From M55B112 sp040880545 (lineage in GTDB: Bacteria; Bacteroidota; Bacteroidia; Bacteroidales; GCA-2748055): 44,003 nt of DNA. The stretch is from NCBI GenBank assembly GCA_040880545.1, contig JBBDIE010000036.1:1-44003 (forward strand). Direction: 5' to 3'. The notes beneath the pieces are model-generated. The model searched no databases. It saw only the letters and a program-made list of their open reading frames with translations, and had not been told where the DNA came from. This document shows positions 1 to 9,300 of this stretch, one piece after another (the first letter of the stretch is position 1; each line of letters begins with the position of its first letter). A program made the translations under genes and the position numbers.

Positions 1-8
1 AAGCAAAC

Positions 9-94
9 GCCCAGGTGGCGGAATTGGTAGACGCGCCAGGTTGAGGGCCTGGTGACCGTATTAGGTCGTGCAAGTTCGATTCTTGTCCTGGGCA
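9..94 (+). tRNA. tRNA-Leu (anticodon GAG)
   Basis: The sequence folds as a class II tRNA. The 7-bp acceptor stem pairs GCCCAGG (9-15) with CCTGGGC (87-93), followed by discriminator A94. The anticodon stem CCAGG/CCTGG encloses the loop TTGAGGG, which places anticodon GAG at 43-45, reading CUC and CUU leucine codons. A long variable arm lies between the anticodon and T arms, as expected for tRNA-Leu, and the T loop reads TTCGATT. The 3' CCA is not encoded and must be added after transcription. Confidence 0.96.
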
Positions 95-107
95 CAATTG
101 CTAATGA

Positions 108-142
108 AAAAGGCGAAAGCATGCATTGCTTTCGCCTTTTTT
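108..142. terminator. Intrinsic terminator between tRNA-Leu and the giant minus-strand gene
   Basis: A perfect 14-bp inverted repeat (left arm 108-121, right arm 127-140) encloses the 5-base loop TGCAT. The G/C-containing core is flanked by an A run on the left and a T run (137-142) on the right. It can therefore terminate the tRNA transcript on the plus strand and, by the mirrored A run, the minus-strand gene that ends at 159. A shared bidirectional terminator is the simplest reading. Confidence 0.85.
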
Positions 143-158
143 GATTTTTCCGGCCAGA

Positions 159-3100
159 TTACTGGATCTCAATTTTATAGGTAACCGGGAGGCCGTCAGC
201 GGTGATCCTCAGAATATACGTTCCCGGTGTATAGTTCTGTACATCCAGAATTGCTTCTGAATCTTTCTTATGGTCAATATCACGTCTGTACAACAATTTG
301 TTTACAATGTCGTAAAGCTCAATAATAACCTCTTGTTCACCATCCATTTCAAATAAAATATTCAGATATTCCTTTACAGGATTAGGATATATTGTTATCC
401 TATCTCTTAATAATTGAATATCTCTGTTTGAAACCAGTTCGGTAATTACTACAGAATCTGACCCGGTACATCCTTCTGCATCGGTCACTATAACACTGAA
501 TAAACCAAAGGCGTTAACTTCGTAGCTACTTTCGGTCGAATTATCCTGCCACAGGTAGGAGGCAAATCCGGAACCGGCATCTAATACATAGGGCAGATCA
601 TTGGTTTCAACAGTGTCGGCCCCACCAGCCAGAACAACAACCGGGTTCCCCCAAACAGATACCGTCTTATTCATGAGGTTGTTCGAGAAATCGGTGTCCT
701 TATTGTATATGAGGGAGACAGAGACATCATAATCCTGTACAGCAGAGAAATCATAACCCTGTGTGAATGTAAGCTCGGTGGTTGCACCCGGTACCAATTC
801 ACTCTGGAGGTTGAAGTTCTCAAATATTGACGACTGACTGTTTACTGAGTAAGCCAGGGTAAGTGTTTCAGAGGTGGAAATATTAAAATACCCGTTGTTT
901 CTGATTCCAATACTTACCTGGGCATTATTACCCAATTCACATGCTGACACTGGCGTAAGAACTGATAAGATTTCCAGATCCGGAATGTCAAATACTACAA
1001 ATACACTGTCCTTGGATACACAGCCGTTTTCAGCTGTAACTGTCACGGAATACATTCCCGAACCCGGCTCGTTGATACTGAATAAAGTATCCGTACTTCC
1101 ATCCTGCCACTCATAGGATGAATAGCCTCCCTGTACAGACAGGGTGACTGGTTCATTGGTATACAAGGTATCCTGGCCATTGTTTAATTCAATTTCAGGA
1201 CCACCCCAGACATCCATCGTTGTAAAGAGGATATCATTGGTCTCAACGAGGTCAGCATCATATACGGTATACAAAACGAATTCATAATGTCCTGGTGTAC
1301 TGAGATCTTCGGTTTGTGTAAAAGTATAATTGATTACTTCACCGCCTGCAAATGTCTCTGCCAGTGGTACTCCTTCAACAACAGCTTCTGCACCATTTAT
1401 TGAGTAAGCAACATTCAGGTTTGCACCAGGTTCTATGCCAAAATTGCCATAGTTTCTAATTGCAACTTCTACTTGTTCCGCATCAGTCAGACTGCATGTA
1501 GTCGATGGGTATATCAGTGCCTCAATACCCACATCAGGTACCGCAAGCATGATCTGAACCTCTTCATATACAGAACACCCGTTAACATCGATTACGGTTA
1601 CGTTGTAATTTCCGATTCCCGGTTCATCAATCGTAAAGGTTTGTCCTGTACTACCATCCTGCCATTTATAAGAAACAAATCCAGGTCCTGCATCCAGGGT
1701 ATGTTCTGTGTCAGTAATGACCTGTGTGGGTTCACCCAGATCAACCACCGGTGTTTCGTATACTCCCAGGGAAGTAAAGGCCGTATCATTGGACGGTTTT
1801 GCATCGGCTGCAAATTGGATAAATATGGCCAAATCGTACCACTGACCTGTTATCACATTCTCTGAGGTGGAGAATGTCAGGTCTATCGTACCACCAACAG
1901 GCAGTTCCTCACTCAGAACAAAGGCTTCAGTTATCGGTAAACCTTCATTTACCGTGTAACCAAGCGTGAGCGTTTCTCCTGTTGAGATTGCCTGGTTACC
2001 GGCATTTCTGATCCTTGCGGCAATTGTGATTGAATTGGATAATTCACAAGCATTTACTGGTGAAAGTATCTTATCCAGGGCGAGATCAGCAGTATTTAGG
2101 GTTACATCAACCGTATCATAGCTTGCACATCCGTTGATATCACTTACACGTACAAAATAGGTACCGCTGCCTGCTTCTTCAATTACAAATTCTTCCAATT
2201 CTGAGCCATCCTGCCACAGATATTCATAATATCCCGGTCCTGGCGACAATATGTATTCAGCCGCAAAAACTGTAGTATCCGGGCCAAGATCAATATCGGG
2301 ATATCCATGAACTTCGAGTGTATGGAACAAGGTGTCATTCGAATCAACCTGGTCCTTATCCTGCCAGGTATACAACTTCATCTGATAATCGCCAGTTGTT
2401 GAGAAATCATATACGCCGGTATAGGTGAAATTAAAGAATGCACCCGGTACAAATCTATCTGTCAGCACAATGGTATCCTCAAATACCAGTGCTTCATTAA
2501 TTTCAGCAAATACGAAGATGGTATCTGTTATCTCCAAGGTATCTGTTCCAAAGTTATTGATGGTAATTTCAACCGGAAGTTGATCAGTCAGTTCACAGGC
2601 TGATGCAGGAGAGACGAGTTCACTGATTCCGATATCGGGTACTAATTGAAGCACATCTACGGTATCGTATGCCACACATCCCAGTAGATTTGTCACACGT
2701 ACATGATAGTTGCCGAATGTACTGACATCGAAGATAGAATCTGTTGAGTTATCCTGCCACAGGTATGAATTTCCTGAGACTCCCGAATATGCTGCTAATA
2801 GAACGGTATCAGGTTGAGCTGTGGAAATGTCCGGACCCAACTCAAGTTCCGGTTTATTCACTTCTATAGTGGTTACAGCAGTATCATTGGCAACAGGACC
2901 GTAGAAATAGGGGTAAGGCTCAATGATATGAAGCCTCGCATCGTAAGATCCGTTTGAAGTGAAATCAAATTCGGAATTAAGTGCGAGATCCAATGTGTTT
3001 CCAGGTGCCAGAGTTTGAGTCAGTATGACTTGTTCTTCTGCTGTTTGAATGAAACCATCATCTCTTTCGATATGATAGGCAACGCGTATTGTGTCACCCG

Positions 3101-6100
3101 ATTGCAACGTAATAATTCCGTGATTTCTGAATCTGACGTTGAAATTTTCCTGACCACTTAAATAGCAGGAAGTCACCGGTGAGATAATCTGATCAATACC
3201 TACATCGACCGGGGCATTCATGACCCCAACATCATCCACGGCTATTCCATTATATGCATTATTCGATTTATCGGTAAGGAACCTGAATTGAAACTGTACG
3301 TTATCCTGGTTGTGAACAGCCGCAGGCAGCAGGTGTTTCACAGTGGTCCACTGACCGGTCTGTCCGCTCCAGCCATCCTGACCCAATGCTTCAACATAAT
3401 TGCCTGTATACCAGTTCCAATAGCTGTCATATCCGGAGATGTTTATGATAGGGTTCCATGTATCTCCGTCATCCAAAGAATAGTATAATGATGCACCATC
3501 CATACCATCTTCTGTATCCACCCATAAATCTGCATGGAAAACCGGGTTGTTTAGTCCGGTTAAGTCAAAGCTGGGAGATCGTAAATAGGCGGGAGATAGG
3601 TCCACAAGGTCCCCCGTTATGCTGAAATCATCAATGATCATTCCTTCTGCCACGAGTCCTCCTGCTGATGACTGGAAGAGTGAGAACCTGAAACTGAGTG
3701 TGCTGGTATATGTCAATGAGTCATCTATTGGGTATGAACTGACTACAAAGTCCTGGTCGGAGATGGCACCTTCGCTGTTTCTCCAAAGGACATACCAATT
3801 GATCCCTCCATCAGGACTTACTTCCAATTTAACTGAATCTCCTTCCATTACTTCGAACCACCTGGCGAAATTCACATTCACGTTACTGTAATTCTGCACA
3901 TCAAATGCAGGAGACTCAGCGGTATAGGCGGTACCCTGGGTAATGCCATTTTCGTATTTGTAAAGGGAATCACCTAACCCAGATATATCGGTACCGATAC
4001 AATAGTATCCCGAATAAGCGAAATAAGGGGGATACATGTTATTGGGTATCTGGCGTTCAAATTCACCCGTAAATGTCCAATCTTCTACCGATTCAAAATC
4101 ATCCTCAAAAATTATCTGGTTTTGTTGGGAGATAACAGCCCCGTAAGATTGGCTTAGCCCGGTTACCCAGGCATTTGAACCGGAGCTGGCGCTATTTATT
4201 ACAGTTCCTGTTGGGGATCCATGTTCCCAAAGATTGATTCCAAAGGAGCGCCAATAGCCGTCGTTGGTTTCAAAATTTTCCATGTGTGGAGGGGTGTGGG
4301 TAGGAACAGAATATAACTGGAATGAAATTTCTTCATTTCCCAAAAACTGGTCCCCGGGTAGAAATGTTTTGGCACGGATATCTGCATATAAACCGGGTGA
4401 TGAAAAGTCGGCTGTGGATGCAAAGGTGTATGTTACAGATTCGCCCACAGGTATGTTATCCCTCATGTGGTTTACCGTCCAGTTAACTCCTCCGTCTAAT
4501 GAGAATGCCACCGGAACCGGATCTGTGATTTCCGCTCCTCCGTAATTCGCAATCTTTACTTTCACCGAATCATTGGCTGTATGGCCACTACCGCTTTGGG
4601 GCATCAGCCACTCTGACACTCCCACATCTTTGGAGATAAATTCACCTGTAAGGTAAATTTCATCGATACTCCAGCCTGAATAGTTATTCACACCATCGGT
4701 AGGACCCAATTTAAACCTGAATTGTAACTGGTCGGTTCTTGAATAGGTGTCTGATATCATAAATTGTTCAAGTTCATACTGAAAATCACTGAGGTATGAA
4801 TTATTTTCCCAGATTTTATTCCATGTTACACCGTTATCACTGCTAATTTCAAAGCTCGCTTTATCCCATACCTCAATATTGATATACCTGTAATAGAAAA
4901 GATTCAGGTTTTTATAATACTCAGCATCAATAACAGGTGAGACCGCCAGATAACTTGTGGCATCGGTAAGTCCGGGTTCATAATTGTAGGGGAATGTACC
5001 CAGGCCGGTAAGGTCTGTTCCAAGCACTTTGGATCCCCTATAGGCTTCAGAAGGATTGGGGTTACCGGGTGTCCCTCCGTTACCATCCGGAGTGGCCACT
5101 TCGAATTCACCAGTTAATGTCCAGTTATGTGAAGCCTCAAATCCCTGGCTGTAAATGGTTTTATAAATGGTTCTGCTGCCGTAAGGTGATTCATCGGTGA
5201 CAGGCAGAATTGTATCTCCTGCCACAATATCGTTTGCCTTTACCATCACATCAAGGATATTCCCATAGACGGCATCAGGTTCTATATCGCATGCGAGCCA
5301 CAGGTAGGAGAGTCCCCTGGGCAGATAGTGGTTTAACCCAGTAAAAGTTGCCGTCCCCGAAGTGAAGTCTGTCGAGGTTCCTACCAAACTGTCCGTATTG
5401 AATGTCTGTAGTATGGTACTGTATAATTTAACACTGTTGGGTGTAATATCACTATCAGATGTATTCAGTGAAGTAAACGTGATATCGTCCAGGGCAATGG
5501 AATCTGTATTTCCCAAAACCTTTAAATTCAAACGAATCAGCGGTACATCAACCGACCCGGTCGGCACATGGGCAGAAAAAGGCTGTTCAAATTCTATTTC
5601 ACTGATATACATTGACTGGGAACCGGTTTCCTGAATGGTGATTTCATCAACACACGTACCATATCCCCACCTGGTATGACCCTCAAAAGCAACGTAATAT
5701 GTCTCATTGGGATCCGGCAGGTATAATATTTGCTTTTCCCAGTCGTATACAGGATCAAGATATTCATGTAAAAGAATCCAGGGATCCTCAGCCCCGGTTT
5801 TATAATAGACGCGAAGAACATCCCAGCCAGCTGAGCCTTCAAAGGTCCAGGGGATCTGACACAGGTAAAAACTCAATTCCACATTCACACCTCCAAGCAG
5901 ATCCATTTCAGGGGTGATGAGTTTTGTCCGCTCATTGTTGTTCCCTTGTTTGAAAAATATTGCATTATAGGTACCTGAATAAGCAGATGATGGATTCCGG
6001 GTGATATCCTCCTCGTCTGCAGGTACGAGCCAGTTATTGTCATTTGGGCTGTGTCCCCCATTTCGATATCTCCATGGTTCATTTCCCGATACCCCCTCTT

Positions 6101-6221
6101 CGGTCCATCCTTCTGGTTTAGTACCGTTTTCAAAGCCTTCGGTCAGGTAGATCTGTCCGGTAGAAACATTAATTGTAATAAATAAAATTACCGTACTAAT
6201 TAGAAATCTGAGGGTATTCAT
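159..6221 (-). CDS. Giant secreted multidomain protein with MAM-like, CARDB and Ig-like modules and a T9SS type A sorting domain
   Basis: The 2020-residue protein starts with a signal peptide (about 1-22, ending STGQ). Visible modules in order are: a MAM/choice-of-anchor-J-like domain (about 24-200); a beta-sandwich resembling the BNR-neuraminidase N-terminal domain (about 205-350, motif GLSYLWLACDI); a second jelly-roll module (about 355-535); a CARDB-like segment (about 537-640); a further MAM-like domain (about 645-1000) interrupted by another jelly-roll copy; and five tandem repeats of about 183 residues (1003-1930), each a CARDB-like half plus an Ig-like half carrying YxWQDGST and NGC motifs. 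The last 80 or so residues, with IYPNP near the start, form a type A T9SS sorting domain. It is probably a surface-anchored or released adhesin. No catalytic motif was recognised. It is divergent from the next giant gene, with 85 bp between them. Confidence 0.9.
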   Translation of the reverse strand: MNTLRFLISTVILFITINVSTGQIYLTEGFENGTKPEGWTEEGVSGNEPWRYRNGGHSPNDNNWLVPADEEDITRNPSSAYSGTYNAIFFKQGNNNERTKLITPEMDLLGGVNVELSFYLCQIPWTFEGSAGWDVLRVYYKTGAEDPWILLHEYLDPVYDWEKQILYLPDPNETYYVAFEGHTRWGYGTCVDEITIQETGSQSMYISEIEFEQPFSAHVPTGSVDVPLIRLNLKVLGNTDSIALDDITFTSLNTSDSDITPNSVKLYSTILQTFNTDSLVGTSTDFTSGTATFTGLNHYLPRGLSYLWLACDIEPDAVYGNILDVMVKANDIVAGDTILPVTDESPYGSRTIYKTIYSQGFEASHNWTLTGEFEVATPDGNGGTPGNPNPSEAYRGSKVLGTDLTGLGTFPYNYEPGLTDATSYLAVSPVIDAEYYKNLNLFYYRYINIEVWDKASFEISSDNGVTWNKIWENNSYLSDFQYELEQFMISDTYSRTDQLQFRFKLGPTDGVNNYSGWSIDEIYLTGEFISKDVGVSEWLMPQSGSGHTANDSVKVKIANYGGAEITDPVPVAFSLDGGVNWTVNHMRDNIPVGESVTYTFASTADFSSPGLYADIRAKTFLPGDQFLGNEEISFQLYSVPTHTPPHMENFETNDGYWRSFGINLWEHGSPTGTVINSASSGSNAWVTGLSQSYGAVISQQNQIIFEDDFESVEDWTFTGEFERQIPNNMYPPYFAYSGYYCIGTDISGLGDSLYKYENGITQGTAYTAESPAFDVQNYSNVNVNFARWFEVMEGDSVKLEVSPDGGINWYVLWRNSEGAISDQDFVVSSYPIDDSLTYTSTLSFRFSLFQSSAGGLVAEGMIIDDFSITGDLVDLSPAYLRSPSFDLTGLNNPVFHADLWVDTEDGMDGASLYYSLDDGDTWNPIINISGYDSYWNWYTGNYVEALGQDGWSGQTGQWTTVKHLLPAAVHNQDNVQFQFRFLTDKSNNAYNGIAVDDVGVMNAPVDVGIDQIISPVTSCYLSGQENFNVRFRNHGIITLQSGDTIRVAYHIERDDGFIQTAEEQVILTQTLAPGNTLDLALNSEFDFTSNGSYDARLHIIEPYPYFYGPVANDTAVTTIEVNKPELELGPDISTAQPDTVLLAAYSGVSGNSYLWQDNSTDSIFDVSTFGNYHVRVTNLLGCVAYDTVDVLQLVPDIGISELVSPASACELTDQLPVEITINNFGTDTLEITDTIFVFAEINEALVFEDTIVLTDRFVPGAFFNFTYTGVYDFSTTGDYQMKLYTWQDKDQVDSNDTLFHTLEVHGYPDIDLGPDTTVFAAEYILSPGPGYYEYLWQDGSELEEFVIEEAGSGTYFVRVSDINGCASYDTVDVTLNTADLALDKILSPVNACELSNSITIAARIRNAGNQAISTGETLTLGYTVNEGLPITEAFVLSEELPVGGTIDLTFSTSENVITGQWYDLAIFIQFAADAKPSNDTAFTSLGVYETPVVDLGEPTQVITDTEHTLDAGPGFVSYKWQDGSTGQTFTIDEPGIGNYNVTVIDVNGCSVYEEVQIMLAVPDVGIEALIYPSTTCSLTDAEQVEVAIRNYGNFGIEPGANLNVAYSINGAEAVVEGVPLAETFAGGEVINYTFTQTEDLSTPGHYEFVLYTVYDADLVETNDILFTTMDVWGGPEIELNNGQDTLYTNEPVTLSVQGGYSSYEWQDGSTDTLFSINEPGSGMYSVTVTAENGCVSKDSVFVVFDIPDLEILSVLTPVSACELGNNAQVSIGIRNNGYFNISTSETLTLAYSVNSQSSIFENFNLQSELVPGATTELTFTQGYDFSAVQDYDVSVSLIYNKDTDFSNNLMNKTVSVWGNPVVVLAGGADTVETNDLPYVLDAGSGFASYLWQDNSTESSYEVNAFGLFSVIVTDAEGCTGSDSVVITELVSNRDIQLLRDRITIYPNPVKEYLNILFEMDGEQEVIIELYDIVNKLLYRRDIDHKKDSEAILDVQNYTPGTYILRITADGLPVTYKIEIQ
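436..3215 (-). repeat. Five tandem CARDB + Ig-like coding repeats (about 550 bp each)
   Basis: The units begin near 3215, 2641, 2092, 1543 and 993 on the minus strand, giving periods of about 575, 549, 549, 550 and 550 bp. Each encoded unit opens with a PDxGI-like motif followed by LxSPxxxCEL, continues with an RNxGxxxI CARDB-like core, and closes with YLWQDGS...F.V.D..GC..YDTV. The copies have clearly diverged in protein sequence, so this is an old in-frame expansion rather than a recent DNA duplication. Confidence 0.85.
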
Positions 6222-6277
6222 GGAATTGTTTTATTAAATAAAAAATTTCAAAAATGAATGCAACTAAATCACATTAT

Positions 6278-6288
6278 CCATAGTTTTA
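6278..6288 (+). promoter_or_regulatory. Possible -7 element (TAGTTTTA) of the IgGFc/PKD giant gene
   Basis: The 11-mer CCATAGTTTTA lies 18 bases before the ATG at 6307 (42 before the ATG at 6331). It recurs exactly upstream of the aquaporin gene at 12918-12928. TAGTTTTA matches the Bacteroidota -7 consensus TAnnTTTG except for the last base. No convincing -33 TTG is seen at the usual distance, so the assignment is weak. Confidence 0.25.
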
Positions 6289-6306
6289 CGTATAATTATA
6301 ACAACA

Positions 6307-9300
6307 ATGTCAAATTTAGGTTTTACATTCATGGTTAAATTTAAGAAAGAGATTACAAAGTATTTGTTAAAAGTCATCTTTTTCTTGACACTAATTGGGT
6401 ATTCTTTCGTTGCATCAGCACAGATCGATACCGAATTTTGGTTTGTTGTGCCGGAACTTTCACACAGGGGCAATACTGGTGGGACTCCGGGTACATTCAG
6501 GATTGCAACGCTTGAATTGGAAGCAACAGTGACAATTGCCATGCCGGCAAATCGTTATAATGCCACCACGAATCCAACTGGTTTTCAGGATATAGTTTTA
6601 GACATCCCTGCAAATTCAACAGCCGCAGTGGATCTATCGTATCTGATCGATGTTGCTGCAAGTCCGGGAATAATAGGATTGGAAAACAAACCACTCGCCA
6701 ACAGCGGAATTAACAATTACGGCCTGCAAATAACCGCGACAAATATGATCACGGCTTACTGGGAAGTGAATTACAGCTTTGGATCCGATCTCTGGACACT
6801 GAAAGGAACCAATGGTAAGGGGACATTGTTCTACACACCTTTTCAGACGGTTTATAACAATAGAAATATATTACCGCGTACTTATTCTGCCATTGACATT
6901 GTTGCCACCCAGGATAATACCACTGTAACTATTACGCTTCCCCCGGGAAAAGCTGCCAGTTACGGATTTTCGGTGCTTCCAATTCCGGCAGGAGGAACAC
7001 ATGTAGTTACGTTGAATGCAGGACAGACATTCTCACTGTTTCCAAGTAACTACAGTATATTTGGAGGGGATCGACTCGCAGGAACAAAGATTGAATCTGA
7101 CCAGCCAATCAGTGTATCTGTAAAGGATGATGCAATTGCATCCGGGTCACAGGGACAGGATGTGGTAGGGGATCAGCTGGTTCCGGTGGATATTATTGGA
7201 GATAATTATATCGTACCTGAGATTAATAATCCCAATCATGTATATGTTCTCGCAACTGAAGACAATACGGAAATATATGCATACTATGCTGATGGTACGC
7301 CCATTGGCACTACTCCGTATGCAACCATTAATGCGGGCCAGCAGGCACTTGTTATTGTACCGGGAGGTTCCAAGTATGCCAGAATTACTTCAAGTCCCGA
7401 TCCCTCCGTAACTGGGAAACCTTTTTATGTATGGCAAATGGGTCTTGAAAACCAAAGCCGGGGAGGTGCATTGGTACCTGCCATTGGATGTACAGGAAAT
7501 ACACAGCTCGCATTTACGCGGGCACGGGCGGATAACAAATTTTACTTTTTCCTTATCACGGAAAAAGGGAATGAAGATAAATTTTTGATAGATGGAGTAC
7601 GGGATGACGGAATTATTAATCCGGGATCTTTCACTGAAATTGCCGGAAGCGGTGGGTATGTAGCACTGTTTACAAATTCCATTAATTCAAATACACTGGT
7701 ACCGGGTCAACACCTGGTTGAAAATACAGGGGGCATATTTCACCTGGCAATATTGAATGGATTCCCGGGAGCCTCTCAGGGAAGCCTCTATTACGGGTAT
7801 TATTCTGATTTTGGTAACCTGAATGTGGGTGCTACTGTTGCCGGCACTAACTCTGATGTAGTGCGTGCCTGTTTTGGGGACCCTGTTCAGTTATATGCCT
7901 TTGGAGGAACAAATTACCAATGGACTCCAGATACTTACCTGGATGACCCAACCTCTAATATGCCTACAGCTTATAACCTGCCCCAGGGTTCACATAGTTA
8001 TTCAGTGGAGGTTTCAGGAAGTTGCGGAAGCGGTACCATTAACCTTTCGGTACTCATCTCATCACCTGTGGTTGGCCATTTTTCGACCGATGTATCATCA
8101 GGATGTTCTCCGCTTGAGATAGCGTTTGAAGATGAATCGTCTGGTGTCTATTCGTGGCAGTATGATCTTGGGGATGGATCCCCTTTAATCAGATATGATC
8201 TGGATGTTCTTACCCCAGTGGGACCGCCACCTGATCCGTTTGTCTTTACCAATACCTATACGAATACAACCAATTTGCCAATCATCGATACGGTTACACT
8301 ACTTGTAAAAAATTCCAGTGGTTGTGCGGATATATACAGAAGGTCAATTGTTGTATTCCCGGAGATCAATTCCGATTTCTCAGTGGATGTTGATGACGGA
8401 TGTCATCCGCTGGAAGTACAGTTTACCAATAATTCATCAGGAAACACAGGTACCTGGATGTGGGAATTTGGCGATGGAGGTTCTTCCATTGATTCCAATA
8501 CCGTTCACGAGTATACCAATCTGTTTGGCCCTGATAATCTGATCTTTAATTCACGGCTGATCGCTACTTCGCCTTATCTGTGCAGGGATACTGCCTTCCA
8601 TGATATTGTTGTACGACCTTATATAGAAGCTAATTTTGCCTATGATACGGTAGCTGCCTGCTCGCCCCATGAAATAATACTCTCCGATCAGTCAATAGGT
8701 GCAGACCAGTACCATTGGGATTTCGGTGATGGTACGATTTCAACTACCTCTTCTCCCAATTTTACCAAATTATATGTAAATAATACAGCCCTGCCTTTGA
8801 CCTATACCATTACTCTGACGGTAGAGAATGATGAGGGTTGTACCGATCAGTTCCAGAGAGATGTGACGATTTATCCTAACGTGGATGCAGATTTTACTGC
8901 AGATCCGCTACAGGCATGTTCACCCGCAGAAATATTGTTCCAAAATAATTCCACAGGCGCAGCGAACTATATCTGGGACTTTGGTGATGGAGGTAGTTCA
9001 ACCAGTTCTGATCCATTACACCTGTATGACCGAAACCTCTCCGGTCAGGATACTGTCTTTACCGTTTCTTTAATTGCCACATCAAATGAGTTCTGCCGTG
9101 ATACTGCCACAGTTGATGTAGTAATTCACCCATATATTGACGCCGCATTTACTGTTGAGGATATCGTAGGGTGCCATCCGTTTACTGTTGAAGCAAATAA
9201 TGTCTCCACAGGTGCGGATATAAACTTATGGGATTTCGGAGATGGATCCGGGATAAATTCTTCCGCTGATCCGGTGGTCACTCACACTTTCCAAAACACA

